Source: Hyunsoonleella flava | GTDB taxonomy: Bacteria; Bacteroidota; Bacteroidia; Flavobacteriales; Flavobacteriaceae | Direction of reading: 5' to 3' | DNA length: 64,000 nucleotides | Assembly (NCBI RefSeq): GCF_004310325.1 | Contig: NZ_SIRT01000007.1 | Span: forward strand, 124,001 to 188,000 | Shown: in pieces, positions 40,577 through 49,200 of the stretch | How the letters are laid out: each line of letters begins with the position of its first letter | Numbering within the stretch: position 1 is the first letter of the stretch | The notes under the pieces: model-generated | The model's input: the letters and a program-made list of their open reading frames with translations, nothing else | Told to the model about the DNA's origin: nothing | The model's database searches: none | Translations under genes and position numbers: made by a program

Positions 40577-40954
40577 ATGGAAGTTCAAGGAAGAATTAAA
40601 ATGATTGGAGACACCCAAACTTTTGGGAGTAACGGATTTAGAAAAAGAGAGGTAGTGGTAACTACAGAAGAGCAATATCCACAACATATATTAGTGGAGT
40701 TTGTGCAAGATAAAACCGATTTGCTAAACAATTACCAAGTTGGGCAACAAGTAAAGATTAACATTAATCTTCGTGGTAGAGAATGGGTAAACCCTCAAGG
40801 CGAAACCAAATACTTTAACTCCGTACAAGGGTGGAGAATTGAAGCATTACAACCTGCAGCTACTGGAGATAATGTGCCTCCTGTACCACCAGCTGATGCT
40901 TTTGAGCCTGCTGGAGATTTAAATGAAGACGATCATGATGATTTACCATTTTAA
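40577..40954 (+). CDS. DUF3127 protein, OB-like with SSB-type acidic tip
   Basis: The 125 residues begin MEVQGRIKMIGDTQTFGSNG, with strands resembling an OB fold up to NSVQGWRIEAL. A proline/alanine linker and an acidic tail NEDDHDDLPF follow. The last residues DDLPF are the same as the end of the Ssb encoded at 19089-19532. That tip is the protein-docking peptide in SSB, so this protein may bind nucleic acid and recruit the same partners. This is inference; DUF3127 has no function known to me. Confidence 0.75.
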   Translation: MEVQGRIKMIGDTQTFGSNGFRKREVVVTTEEQYPQHILVEFVQDKTDLLNNYQVGQQVKININLRGREWVNPQGETKYFNSVQGWRIEALQPAATGDNVPPVPPADAFEPAGDLNEDDHDDLPF

Positions 40955-40969
40955 ATAGGTAAAATTATT

Positions 40970-40990
40970 ATGCCGAACTTGTTTTGGCAT
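40970..40990. repeat. hairpin repeat related to 32209-32229
   Basis: ATGCC-GAACTTGTTTT-GGCAT. It has the same GAACTTGTTT core and flanking inverted arms as the hairpin in the TPP-riboswitch leader. Confidence 0.6.
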
Positions 40991-40996
40991 ACCATA

Positions 40997-41042
40997 AAAT
41001 AAACCTCAATGTTTTTAAAAAGCATTGAGGTTTATTATTTTT
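40997..41042 (+). terminator. terminator after the DUF3127 gene
   Basis: A perfect 14-bp stem, AATAAACCTCAATG and CATTGAGGTTTATT, then T-rich sequence. Confidence 0.9.
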
Positions 41043-41093
41043 ATGGAAAAATTGCAATTATCTTCAATCTGAAGATAAAAATTAAATGTAGTA

Positions 41094-41723
41094 GTGAAAT
41101 TTTTAACTGAAGAACTTTGGTTTCCTGACGTAACCGAAGCCACCGAAGAAGGCATATTGGCCATAGGCGGAGATTTATCGGTTGCAAGACTGTTGTTGGC
41201 ATATCGTTCTGGCATATTTCCTTGGTTTGAAAGCGACGAGCCTATTTTATGGTGGAGTCCAGATCCGCGTTTTGTATTGTTTCCTGAAAAGCTTAAGATT
41301 TCCAAAAGCATGCGACAAGTATTGCGTAATAAGGACTATACGGTTACTGTAAATAATGCTTTTGGAGATGTGATAAATGCGTGTGCTGAGGCGAAACGTA
41401 GTGGACAGCAAGGAACGTGGATTACCCAAAACATGATTATGGCCTTTACAGAGTTACATAACTTGGGCTATGCAACATCGGTTGAGGTTTGGAGTAACGA
41501 CAACTTAGTTGGAGGACTCTATGGTATAGATTTAGGTAACGGTATATTTACAGGGGAAAGTATGTTCGCCAGAGAAAGCAATGCCAGTAAAGTTGGTTTT
41601 ATTACGTTTATCCAGAACACTGATTATAAGTTGATAGACTGCCAGGTCTTTACAAATCATTTGTCCAGTTTAGGTGCAGAGGAGATGCCAAGGGATGAAT
41701 TTTTAAGGTTTTTGAAGGGATAG
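41094..41723 (+). CDS. aat: leucyl/phenylalanyl-tRNA--protein transferase
   Basis: Adds Leu or Phe to proteins with N-terminal Arg or Lys, marking them for ClpAP degradation (N-end rule). The 209 residues have FPDVTEATEEGILAIGGDLS, YRSGIFPWFESDEPILWWSP, WITQNMIMAFTELH and GGLYGIDLGNGIFTGESMF. The start codon is GTG at 41094. It comes shortly after the terminator of the preceding unit and has a normal length for the short form. Confidence 0.95.
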   Translation: MKFLTEELWFPDVTEATEEGILAIGGDLSVARLLLAYRSGIFPWFESDEPILWWSPDPRFVLFPEKLKISKSMRQVLRNKDYTVTVNNAFGDVINACAEAKRSGQQGTWITQNMIMAFTELHNLGYATSVEVWSNDNLVGGLYGIDLGNGIFTGESMFARESNASKVGFITFIQNTDYKLIDCQVFTNHLSSLGAEEMPRDEFLRFLKG

Positions 41724-41727
41724 TTTT

Positions 41728-41759
41728 TTTGATTTTGTAAAAAAATTCATCTAAATTTG
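41728..41759 (+). promoter_or_regulatory. promoter of the gene at 41792
   Basis: TTTG at 41728-41731, a 20-base spacer, TAAATTTG at 41752-41759: a full Bacteroidota match. Confidence 0.7.
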
Positions 41760-41791
41760 TTAATATTAACAATTCATCAAACTAAACTTGA

Positions 41792-42262
41792 ATGAAAAAA
41801 TCACTTCTTTTAATAGCCATCGTTACATTTTGTAACATATCAACAGGTCAAAATTTTTCTGAATTAAGCAATTACGAGTTCAAAACGGTAGAAAGTTATA
41901 AAACAGAACAGGCAAAAGTTTTGAGTTGTGCAAATTATCTATTTAATAATCCAACGAATAAAGATGAGCTTAATAGGTTAACGTCCATTCAATATATCAT
42001 GAAATGGATGGAAGGTACGCCAGATTACACTTTTGAAATAGGATCAAAGGCGATAGAGTTAACAAAAGGAAATACGGATTTATTGGGATTATACTTTGCT
42101 GCCATGTCTAAAGTTGTATTAGAAAATGAGGGAGATAAGCTAAGTAGTGAAGATATTTATAATCAAGCTGAACAGATTTTAGTGGACTACTGTTCTAAAA
42201 AGGAAAACAAAGTAAAGCCTTCAAAAAAGATTAAGAAAATAATAAAAAGTAAAAAAGAGTAG
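41792..42262 (+). CDS. exported hypothetical protein
   Basis: Not recognised. The 156 residues have a signal peptide (KKSLLLIAIVTFCNISTGQ). The mature part is mainly helical (FKTVESYKTEQAKVLSCANY, TDLLGLYFAAMSKVVLE), resembling TPR-like helical hairpins. A very lysine-rich end follows (KPSKKIKKIIKSKKE). It has its own strong promoter. It converges with the DUF2490 gene with 9 bases between the stops. Function unknown. Confidence 0.6.
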   Translation: MKKSLLLIAIVTFCNISTGQNFSELSNYEFKTVESYKTEQAKVLSCANYLFNNPTNKDELNRLTSIQYIMKWMEGTPDYTFEIGSKAIELTKGNTDLLGLYFAAMSKVVLENEGDKLSSEDIYNQAEQILVDYCSKKENKVKPSKKIKKIIKSKKE

Positions 42263-42271
42263 TTGAAGTAA

Positions 42272-42952
42272 CTAAATCCTCAAAACTGCTGTAGTCAATA
42301 CAAATAAATAATGCTTCGTTGCTAAATTAAAGGCTTCAGCTCTATGCTCAAGACCTATTTGTAACTTTAGTTTTTCGTAAACCTGCCATCCTATTTGAGA
42401 TGATACCCTAATATCGGTTTCAGGTGGCTCAGTTTTACTAAAGCTCAATAAACCTTCTACTGCATTTACTAAATAAGCCTCACCTATATCTAGCTTTTCT
42501 CCATTTAAGGGGAAATCGACTGCAAATCTATAGCGCTGTCTGAAGATATTTTTAGTGTTTAAAAAGCGTTGCTCCGTTCTAAAACGGTGTCCATAACGCA
42601 CACCCAATTTTTGTTTCGTGTAGTTAAATTGTTGTGTGAAACGGGTTTCATTATCTCCAGAACCAAACCAATGTCTATGGCGGTAATACACGCCAAAACT
42701 CAACTTATGATTGTAATTTAAACTAAACGTGGAAAAATGAAATATATCAACCTGCTGTTGTTGGTATTGTACAACATTGTCTTTGTATAAAAAACACCTG
42801 CTTCTGGCAGCAAAATTAATACTATAGTTTTTAGAAACTTTGTGGTTTACCGAAACTGCGGTTTCTCCCAAAGATTGCATGCTGCCTTGCGCATAAAGAA
42901 ACGGACAAGCAAAAAGGCATAGTGTAAGAATGAGGGATTTAATACAACGCAT
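42272..42952 (-). CDS. DUF2490 family outer-membrane protein
   Basis: A 226-residue exported protein with a signal peptide (LILTLCLFACPFLYAQ) and a beta-barrel pattern: KLSFGVYYRHRHWFGSGDNE, RFRTEQRFLN, RYRFAVDFPLNG, and a final strand LFVLTTAVLRI. The RTEQR-x-R-YRF pattern is typical of DUF2490. Function unknown. Its start overlaps the upstream gene by 14 bases, so the three minus-strand genes 44070-42272 are probably one transcript. Confidence 0.75.
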   Translation of the reverse strand: MRCIKSLILTLCLFACPFLYAQGSMQSLGETAVSVNHKVSKNYSINFAARSRCFLYKDNVVQYQQQQVDIFHFSTFSLNYNHKLSFGVYYRHRHWFGSGDNETRFTQQFNYTKQKLGVRYGHRFRTEQRFLNTKNIFRQRYRFAVDFPLNGEKLDIGEAYLVNAVEGLLSFSKTEPPETDIRVSSQIGWQVYEKLKLQIGLEHRAEAFNLATKHYLFVLTTAVLRI

Positions 42953-43514
42953 GTTCGTAAGACGATGAGGTTACTTTTCTGTAAGCTTCAAATTTGCCAT
43001 TTTTATCAAAAGTAAATTCTCTTAGTTCGTGTAGGTCATCAGTTTTTATTTCGGCTATTATTTCAAAATGAGTGTGTCTATCGTTTGGGTGTTCAACGAT
43101 ATGCTGTAAAAAAGCCTTATCAGAACGATTTGTGTAGTTAACGTATTGTTTTTGAATTTTCAACAGTCGTGTTTTTCTATAGTTGGCGTCAAAATACCCT
43201 GATATTTCAGAAAAGGTGCTTTTCGGAATGTACTTTTCTTTAATCACTATTTCAACGTCTTCTAACTTACCTTCAGTGTCAAATTCAACACTGTAATACA
43301 ATTTTTTTATTTTGAATTTTGCTTCAAAACTTTGTTTTTCACCATCAGTCTCTCGATAAAACTTTAGATATTTTACCTTATGTGAAAAGCTATTAAAATA
43401 GTTTTGCGCGATTTTAGGAAATTCAGAAAGCGGAATACGTTCTTCCTTCTCATTCTTAGCTTGAGCAAAAGAGAGTGAAATCCAAAAAAAGAAAATAAAA
43501 ACACTATACTTCAT
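42939..43514 (-). CDS. exported hypothetical protein with PepSY-like pattern
   Basis: The 191 residues have a signal peptide (FIFFFWISLSFAQ). The mature part has IPLSEFPKIAQNYFNSF, then KLYYSVEFDTEGKLEDVEIV, and near the end DDLHELREFTFDKNGKFEAY. A helix followed by strands with F-D-x-x-G-x-x-x-x turns is like the PepSY-like (BLIP-like) repeats of Bacteroidota, apparently two copies. Function unknown. It overlaps tag upstream by 11 bases and the DUF2490 gene downstream by 14. Confidence 0.55.
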   Translation of the reverse strand: MKYSVFIFFFWISLSFAQAKNEKEERIPLSEFPKIAQNYFNSFSHKVKYLKFYRETDGEKQSFEAKFKIKKLYYSVEFDTEGKLEDVEIVIKEKYIPKSTFSEISGYFDANYRKTRLLKIQKQYVNYTNRSDKAFLQHIVEHPNDRHTHFEIIAEIKTDDLHELREFTFDKNGKFEAYRKVTSSSYEHALY

Positions 43515-44070
43515 GGTATCTAAAACAATTCACCTCATGGTCATTTACCATACCGGTTGCTTGCATATGGGCATAAATAACTGTGGTGCCAACAAACTTA
43601 AAACCTCGTTTTTTTAAATCCTTGCTAATGGTGTCACTCAATGGTGTATTGGCTGGAGCTTTTTTATAGTCTTCAAAAGCATTTTTTATGGGTTTACCAT
43701 CCACAAAACCCCAAATATAGTTGCTGAAATTGCCAAATTCTTCTTGAGTTTTCATAAAAGCTTGTGCATTAGTCACTGTTGCATTTATTTTTAATTTATT
43801 TCTGATGATACCGGCATCTTGTAACAAATCATCAATCTTATTCTGATTATACTTTGCTATTTTTTTATAGTTAAAATTATCAAAAGCCTTTCTAAAATTT
43901 TCGCGTTTGCGCAATACGGTTATCCAACTTAAACCTGCTTGAAAGGTCTCTAAAATTAGAAACTCAAATAAGGTATCATCATCATAAACAGGTAGACCCC
44001 ATTCCTCATCATGATAGGCTTCGTAAAGTGGGTCGCCTATACACCAACCACATCTGTGTTTTTGAGTCAT
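43504..44070 (-). CDS. tag: DNA-3-methyladenine glycosylase I
   Basis: Excises 3-methyladenine in base excision repair. The 188 residues begin with the zinc-binding RCGWCIGDPLYEAYHDEEWG. They contain LILETFQAGLSWITVLRKRE, then FVGTTVIYAHMQATGMVNDH with the second pair of zinc and active-site residues. Length is normal. It is the first gene of a three-gene overlapping unit. Confidence 0.95.
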   Translation of the reverse strand: MTQKHRCGWCIGDPLYEAYHDEEWGLPVYDDDTLFEFLILETFQAGLSWITVLRKRENFRKAFDNFNYKKIAKYNQNKIDDLLQDAGIIRNKLKINATVTNAQAFMKTQEEFGNFSNYIWGFVDGKPIKNAFEDYKKAPANTPLSDTISKDLKKRGFKFVGTTVIYAHMQATGMVNDHEVNCFRYHEV

Positions 44071-44268
44071 AAATAATGAATTTAAGGATTAAAGTTACTC
44101 TTTTTTAATGAATATTTCATGTTATTAGCTTTAGTGAAATAGTTAAAAAAAAGAGGCTAATAGTGCAACTTTTGTTACGCTTGGTTTATAGTAAAAGCCA
44201 TTACTTTGTATCGTATTCCGTAAGGATGTAATACTAAATAAGACAAAGAACACAATAAATAAAAAAAA

Positions 44269-44889
44269 ATGATACACCCCACAATTAAAGAGAGTTTAGA
44301 TAGAAGTATGTCCTATGAGACCTACAGTAATTTAGTCAATACTTTAGCCGAAACTAACGGTACTACAGGGATAGAACAAACAGAAGCCTTGATTAATTAT
44401 ACAAAGCTTAATGCGCGACGAATGAAGCGTTGGGATAAAACTTTGAAAGTTACCGAAGAAGCAAAAGCTATGATTTCAGAATTCAATCAATCTGTTACCT
44501 GGTTGGTGATTACCGAAAGTTGGTGTGGCGATGCGGCACATGTTATTCCGGTTTTAAATAAATTGGCGCAACTAAATGCTAATATTGATTTAAAATTGGT
44601 ACTTCGGGATGAAAACGTAGCGCTAATGGATATGTTTTTAACTAATGGCGGTAGAGCAATTGCTAAGTTAATTATGATTGATAATGAAACAGGTGAGGTT
44701 TTGGATACTTTTGGACCAAGACCAAGTGAAGCAACAGCTCTGGTAAATAATTACAAAGCTGAACATGGTAAATTAACTCCTGAGTTTAAAGAGGATCTAC
44801 AAGTTTGGTATAACAAAAATAAAGGGCAAAGTATTATTGAGGACATTGTAAAAATGCTTTGTAAGTTTCAGCCCGCAGCTTGTATATAA
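44269..44889 (+). CDS. thioredoxin-like protein, single-Cys site, tandem paralog 1
   Basis: The 206 residues carry a thioredoxin-like strand and site WLVITESWCGDAAHVIPVLN. The usual second cysteine is replaced: W-C-G-D-A instead of W-C-x-x-C. KLVLRDENVALMDMFLTNGG and DNETGEVLDTFGPRP follow. There is no signal peptide. A single resolving cysteine suggests a mixed-disulfide, glutathionylation or bacilliredoxin-like role rather than classic disulfide reduction. This copy has extra cysteines in the tail (CKFQPAACI). A close paralog follows at 45043. Confidence 0.75.
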   Translation: MIHPTIKESLDRSMSYETYSNLVNTLAETNGTTGIEQTEALINYTKLNARRMKRWDKTLKVTEEAKAMISEFNQSVTWLVITESWCGDAAHVIPVLNKLAQLNANIDLKLVLRDENVALMDMFLTNGGRAIAKLIMIDNETGEVLDTFGPRPSEATALVNNYKAEHGKLTPEFKEDLQVWYNKNKGQSIIEDIVKMLCKFQPAACI

Positions 44890-44913
44890 GGTTTAAAAGG
44901 TTTTTCAACTATT

Positions 44914-44948
44914 ATAAAAGTAGCTCCGTTTTGGGCTACTTTTTTTGT
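44914..44948 (+). terminator. terminator between the two thioredoxin-like genes
   Basis: AAAAGTAGC and GCTACTTTT form a perfect 9-bp stem, followed by T residues. Confidence 0.85.
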
Positions 44949-45042
44949 TAAAGTACCCTTGTTTTTTTCAAACATGATAAAAGTCAGCAGATTACGCTAC
45001 AATACAACTTAAATTTGTTATCTGAGTTTAAAAGCATTTATC

Positions 45043-45663
45043 ATGAAACGTATTATTGAATCTGGTATTAAACGCAGTATGTCATATGATACATACCGCG
45101 ATTTAGTTAAAGAACTAGCGCAAAAAAGCGCAACCACTGGCCATAATCAGTCAGAGGCACTGATAAATTACACAAAGTTGAATGATAGGCGAATGAAGCG
45201 TTGGGATAAGACTTTAAAGGTTTCAGCAGCGGCAAGAAAAAAACTCGAAAAATTCAACAGTAAAGTAACTTGGTTAGTAATTGCAGAAAGTTGGTGCGGT
45301 GATGCTGCTCATATTTTACCTGTATTGAATAAAATTGCTGAGATTAACCCCAACATTAATTATAGGGTAGTACTGCGCGATGAAAACCCACAACTGATGG
45401 ATGCATTTTTAACCTTTGGGAAAAAAGCAATTCCGAAAGTAATTATTATTGATACTGCTACTGGTGAAGTATTAGATACCTATGGCCCGAGACCCAGTGA
45501 AGCTGCTGGTTACGTAAATAGATTTGTGGCCATGAACGGCGGACTCACAGAAAGCTTTAAGGAAGATTTGCAACATTGGTACAACGATAATAAAGGACAA
45601 AATGTGATTGACGATATTACTGAAATATTAAATCATTTACAGTCTTCTAGCGTTTACCTATAA
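45043..45663 (+). CDS. thioredoxin-like protein, single-Cys site, tandem paralog 2
   Basis: Same length (206 residues) and same blocks as the gene at 44269: SMSYDTYRDLVKELA, ALINYTKLNDRRMKRWDKTL, WLVIAESWCGDAAHILPVLN, DTATGEVLDTYGPRPSEA. The active site again lacks the second cysteine. Unlike paralog 1 its tail has no cysteines and the G-x-K-x-I-P segment keeps proline (GKKAIPKVIII, against GGRAIAKLIMI in paralog 1). A -7 element TAAATTTG at 45010-45017 and the intervening terminator indicate separate transcription. The 3' end overlaps the convergent TonB-like gene by 17 bases. Confidence 0.75.
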   Translation: MKRIIESGIKRSMSYDTYRDLVKELAQKSATTGHNQSEALINYTKLNDRRMKRWDKTLKVSAAARKKLEKFNSKVTWLVIAESWCGDAAHILPVLNKIAEINPNINYRVVLRDENPQLMDAFLTFGKKAIPKVIIIDTATGEVLDTYGPRPSEAAGYVNRFVAMNGGLTESFKEDLQHWYNDNKGQNVIDDITEILNHLQSSSVYL

Positions 45664-46369
45664 AGTTAAAAGTGATTGAGCCTATTTGAGATGGCTTTGA
45701 GGCATCTTTACTAAATCTAGCATCCTTGGCGTATTGAAGTGCGTGTTCAATTAAGCATTCATTTGATGAGGTAGATGACGTGTTTGTATAAGCATCAATA
45801 ACATCTCCTTCAGAATTTACAGTAATATTAACTACAATTTTACCACTTATTTCACAAAGATAAACAGGTATTGGAATGTAAATATCATCACGGTTTTTTA
45901 GCGAATAACTCACTGTGCTTTTTGTGTTGGCTCCTTCACCTTTTTGCTTTTTCAATACATCATTTACTTTACTAAAAGAGGATAAATCTTCATTTTTTAG
46001 TTTTGCAGGATTTGTGTTTTGATATTTAGATTTAAAACTCTCAATAACATCAGAATTATCCAAATTGCTCGAACGCGGTTCATAGTCTTCTGGGGGCGCA
46101 ATAGTTTTGTAAGCCTGTGCAAAGTGTTTATTGTCTTTGGTTTCATTAAAGGCCTTGTTGGTTTCCGCTTTTGCGTTATTCTGATTTTCTAGTGCTTCAA
46201 GAAGCTTTAGGTCTTCCTCTGTAAGTTCTTGCTCTGGCTCTATTTCATAGTAGCTTTCAGCCATTCTTTCATTCTGTTTTTTCAAACTTAAGTTAAAAAC
46301 AGATAGTACCACCGTGCCTGTAATAAGCAAGGTTAATAATAGGGCTTTATGTTGATTTGTTAGGTGCAA
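45647..46369 (-). CDS. TonB-like energy transducer protein
   Basis: A 240-residue protein with one N-terminal membrane helix (ALLLTLLITGTVVLSVFNLSL), a charged Glu/Asn/Lys-rich periplasmic stretch at about 35-160, and a C-terminal segment GKIVVNITVNSEGDVIDAY ending GSITFNFIGKR. This has the layout of TonB/TolA C-terminal proteins that couple the ExbB-ExbD motor to outer-membrane receptors. No ExbB or ExbD is adjacent, and the central region lacks a strong Pro-Lys repeat. It lies 52 bases downstream of nothing on its own strand and upstream of truB's end by opposite order, so it is probably a separate unit. Confidence 0.7.
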   Translation of the reverse strand: MHLTNQHKALLLTLLITGTVVLSVFNLSLKKQNERMAESYYEIEPEQELTEEDLKLLEALENQNNAKAETNKAFNETKDNKHFAQAYKTIAPPEDYEPRSSNLDNSDVIESFKSKYQNTNPAKLKNEDLSSFSKVNDVLKKQKGEGANTKSTVSYSLKNRDDIYIPIPVYLCEISGKIVVNITVNSEGDVIDAYTNTSSTSSNECLIEHALQYAKDARFSKDASKPSQIGSITFNFIGKR

Positions 46370-46421
46370 ATCGATGTTTTAGCAATGTTTTTACAATTGA
46401 ATATACGTAAAAATTTAGATT

Positions 46422-47111
46422 TTAGTCTTTTACACTATCAATGAAGGTATCAATAGATATGCCATTGTCAATAGAAAAATCACCTATCTTAGTGCGTCTT
46501 AAAGCCGAAAGGTGTGCCCCAGAGTTTAGTGCCTTTCCAAAGTCGTTTGCTAAGGAACGAATATAGGTGCCTTTACTGCAAACCACCCTAAAATCAACAT
46601 TCAGGTCTGAAATTTTAGTAATTTCAAACTCAAGAACAGATACTTTTCGTGATTTGATATCCACTTTTTCACCAGCTCTCGCAAACTCATACAAACGTTT
46701 GCCGTCCTTCTTTATAGCCGAAAATACAGGTGGAAATTGTTCAATTTCACCAATGAATTGTTCGGTAGTTTTGTAAATTAAGGCTTCCGAAATATGATCT
46801 GTGGGATAGGTGTTGTCAATTTCAGTTTCTAGATCAAAAGAAGGTGTAGTACTGCCCAAAACAATAGTGCCTGTATATTCTTTAATTTGATTTTGGTATG
46901 TATTGATTTCCTTGGTTTTTTTTCCTGTACAAATCACTAACAATCCCGTTGCCAGAGGGTCTAAAGTGCCTGCATGACCAACCTTTATTTTTTTTATGCT
47001 GAAAGCTTGACGGATTTCCCAGCGCAATTTATTTACCACTTGAAAGGATGTCCAATGTAAAGGTTTGTCGATTAACAAAACTTGTCCAGAAAGAAAATCT
47101 TCAGCGGTCAT
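46422..47111 (-). CDS. truB: tRNA pseudouridine(55) synthase
   Basis: Makes pseudouridine 55 in the T loop of tRNAs. The 229 residues from the ATG at 47111 contain LIDKPLHWTSFQVVNKLRW and the catalytic Asp in VGHAGTLDPLATGLL, then PPVFSAIKKDGKRLYE and CSKGTYIRSLANDFG. A longer frame from 47162 would overlap uppP with a sequence unlike the family. It starts 2 bases after the uppP stop, so the two genes are coupled. Confidence 0.95.
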   Translation of the reverse strand: MTAEDFLSGQVLLIDKPLHWTSFQVVNKLRWEIRQAFSIKKIKVGHAGTLDPLATGLLVICTGKKTKEINTYQNQIKEYTGTIVLGSTTPSFDLETEIDNTYPTDHISEALIYKTTEQFIGEIEQFPPVFSAIKKDGKRLYEFARAGEKVDIKSRKVSVLEFEITKISDLNVDFRVVCSKGTYIRSLANDFGKALNSGAHLSALRRTKIGDFSIDNGISIDTFIDSVKD

Positions 47112-47113
47112 CT

Positions 47114-47908
47114 TTAGTTTAATAAAGCAAAAGCAATAGCGATTAAACCAACAATAGCGCAATAAATAGCAAAGTAGGATAATTTACTTTTTTTAACTAA
47201 CGCAATCATCCAAGTACAAGCAAAAAGGCCAGCAATGAATGCCGCTATAAAACCAATGGATAACGCAGTAAAGTTCTGGCTTTCGGTTGAAATATCCCCG
47301 CTTAAAATATCCTTAGCTATTTTCCCGAAAATTAATGGTACCACCATTAAAAACGAAAATCGAGCTGCTTTGGTCTTATCGTTTCCTAATAATACGGATG
47401 TAGAAATGGTCGCGCCTGAACGTGAAATTCCTGGAAGCATAGCAACGGCTTGCGAAATACCGATGACAAAGGCATTGGAAAAACTCACTTTTTTATTAGT
47501 GTCTTTAGCTTTGTCTGCAAAGAATAAAAGCAGAGCCGTAACAATTAACATGCAACCAACCAATAAAATGTTTCCACCAAATAAGGCTTCTAATTGCTCT
47601 TCAAAAAACAATCCTACAACTACCGCAGGCATCATGGATACAACGATTTTAGCTAAAAACTGCATGTCCTCGTTCCATTGAAATTTTAAAATGCCCTTGA
47701 TGATTTCCAGAATATCCTTTCTGAAAACTACAATAGTGCTTAAAGCAGTGGCGAAATGAAGCACTACCGTGAATAGTAAGCTTTCTTCTGGTAAAGAATT
47801 ATCGCCTAAAATGGCTTTTCCTAATTCTAAATGTCCGCTTGAAGACACTGGTAAAAATTCTGTAAGCCCTTGAATGATGCCTAATATGATAGCGTCAATT
47901 ATATCCAT
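47114..47908 (-). CDS. uppP: undecaprenyl-diphosphate phosphatase
   Basis: Recycles undecaprenyl pyrophosphate for peptidoglycan and glycan synthesis. The 264 residues have about eight membrane helices and the two BacA signature regions: QGLTEFLPVSSSGHLEL near residue 15 and AMLPGISRSGATIS near residue 157, with the catalytic Glu, Ser and Arg. It is coupled to truB. On the minus strand TATTTTTG at 47920-47913 could be a -7 element with an unusually short leader. Confidence 0.95.
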   Translation of the reverse strand: MDIIDAIILGIIQGLTEFLPVSSSGHLELGKAILGDNSLPEESLLFTVVLHFATALSTIVVFRKDILEIIKGILKFQWNEDMQFLAKIVVSMMPAVVVGLFFEEQLEALFGGNILLVGCMLIVTALLLFFADKAKDTNKKVSFSNAFVIGISQAVAMLPGISRSGATISTSVLLGNDKTKAARFSFLMVVPLIFGKIAKDILSGDISTESQNFTALSIGFIAAFIAGLFACTWMIALVKKSKLSYFAIYCAIVGLIAIAFALLN

Positions 47909-47987
47909 GGCGCAAAAATATTAAAATAGTGATACAAATGAAGTTTTAGGCCTTAAACTTTAAGTAAATGAATTGTATTTTAGATGA

Positions 47988-49115
47988 ATGAAAATTGTTG
48001 TTGCACCGGATAAATTTAAAAACTCGCTCACAGGAATGGCATTCTGCAACGCTGTGGAAGAGGGTATTCATCAGGTAAAACCTAATGTTGATATCGTAAA
48101 ACTACCTTTAGCCGACGGTGGCGATGGCACTATTGAAATTATTAATTATTATTTGAAGGGTGAAATTATTGATGTTATAGTTAGAGATCCTTTTTTCAGG
48201 TCGATAAAAGCATCCTATTTATATGCTGTAACATCAAAAACTGCTTTTATTGAAATGGCTGAGGCTTCTGGTGTTAAACTCTTAAAACCTGAAGAGTTCG
48301 ATTGTAAAAATGCCACAACTTTAGGTACAGGTGACATGATTGTTGATGCTATTGAAAAGGGTGCAAAACATATTATTTTGGGCATTGGTGGAAGTGCTAC
48401 TAACGATTGTGGTATAGGTATGGCAACCGCTTTAGGTTATCTCTTTTTAGATGAAAACCACAGCGATTTGCGACCTATTGGGGCAAATTTAGAGCATATT
48501 AAAACCATTGACATATCAAACTTACACCCCAAACTAAAGGAAATTGATGTTAAAGTAGCTTGTGATGTTACAAATCCGCTGTATGGAGCAAATGGGTCAG
48601 CCTATGTATATGCTGCTCAAAAAGGAGCAACTTCGGAAGACATGAAACAATTGGACAATGGATTGCAACACATTTCCAAATTGATAGAAGCTGTTTTTAA
48701 AGTTGATCCACAGAAAGTAGTTGGTGCAGGTGCCGCTGGAGGAATGGGCATTGCATCTAAGGTGTTTTTAAATGGTACTTTAGAGCGTGGTATTGAACTG
48801 ATAAAAGATTTGGCTCAATTTGATGCTAAAATTGAAAACGCTGATTGGATTATTACCGGTGAAGGAAAACTAGATGTCCAGACCATGTCTGGGAAAACCA
48901 TTAATGGGGTGTTGTCTTCAGCAAATGAGAAATACATAAAAGTAGCTGCATTTTGTGGTGCTATTGATTTAGATACTGATGCCATAAAAGCATTAGGAAT
49001 TCATTATGCTGATAAAGTAGATAATTATGCTGAAAACAAAGAAGATGCTATGGCTAACGGTTATGCTTATGTGAAAGAAATGGCTAAAAACTTTGCTAAT
49101 AAAACTTTGATTTGA
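47988..49115 (+). CDS. glycerate kinase (GlxK type)
   Basis: Phosphorylates glycerate, usually to 2-phosphoglycerate, in glyoxylate or serine breakdown. The 375 residues match the glycerate kinase type-1 family: VVAPDKFKNSLTG at the start, LPLADGGDGTIEI, LGIGGSATNDCGIGMATALG, ADWIITGEGKLDVQTMSGK. Length is normal. It is on the plus strand between uppP and the DUF3098 gene, which in many Flavobacteriia lie next to each other, so it appears to have been inserted there. Confidence 0.9.
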   Translation: MKIVVAPDKFKNSLTGMAFCNAVEEGIHQVKPNVDIVKLPLADGGDGTIEIINYYLKGEIIDVIVRDPFFRSIKASYLYAVTSKTAFIEMAEASGVKLLKPEEFDCKNATTLGTGDMIVDAIEKGAKHIILGIGGSATNDCGIGMATALGYLFLDENHSDLRPIGANLEHIKTIDISNLHPKLKEIDVKVACDVTNPLYGANGSAYVYAAQKGATSEDMKQLDNGLQHISKLIEAVFKVDPQKVVGAGAAGGMGIASKVFLNGTLERGIELIKDLAQFDAKIENADWIITGEGKLDVQTMSGKTINGVLSSANEKYIKVAAFCGAIDLDTDAIKALGIHYADKVDNYAENKEDAMANGYAYVKEMAKNFANKTLI

Positions 49116-49200
49116 ATCAGTTTTATCATTTCCGATAAGGAGAAATCCGTATCAAACAATATTGAACAAAGATGGGAGTGTCCTGTTATTGCAGGCTGAA

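Noticed and set aside
47235-47681. 148-residue plus-strand frame
   Set aside because: Lies entirely opposite uppP, whose protein has all family motifs.
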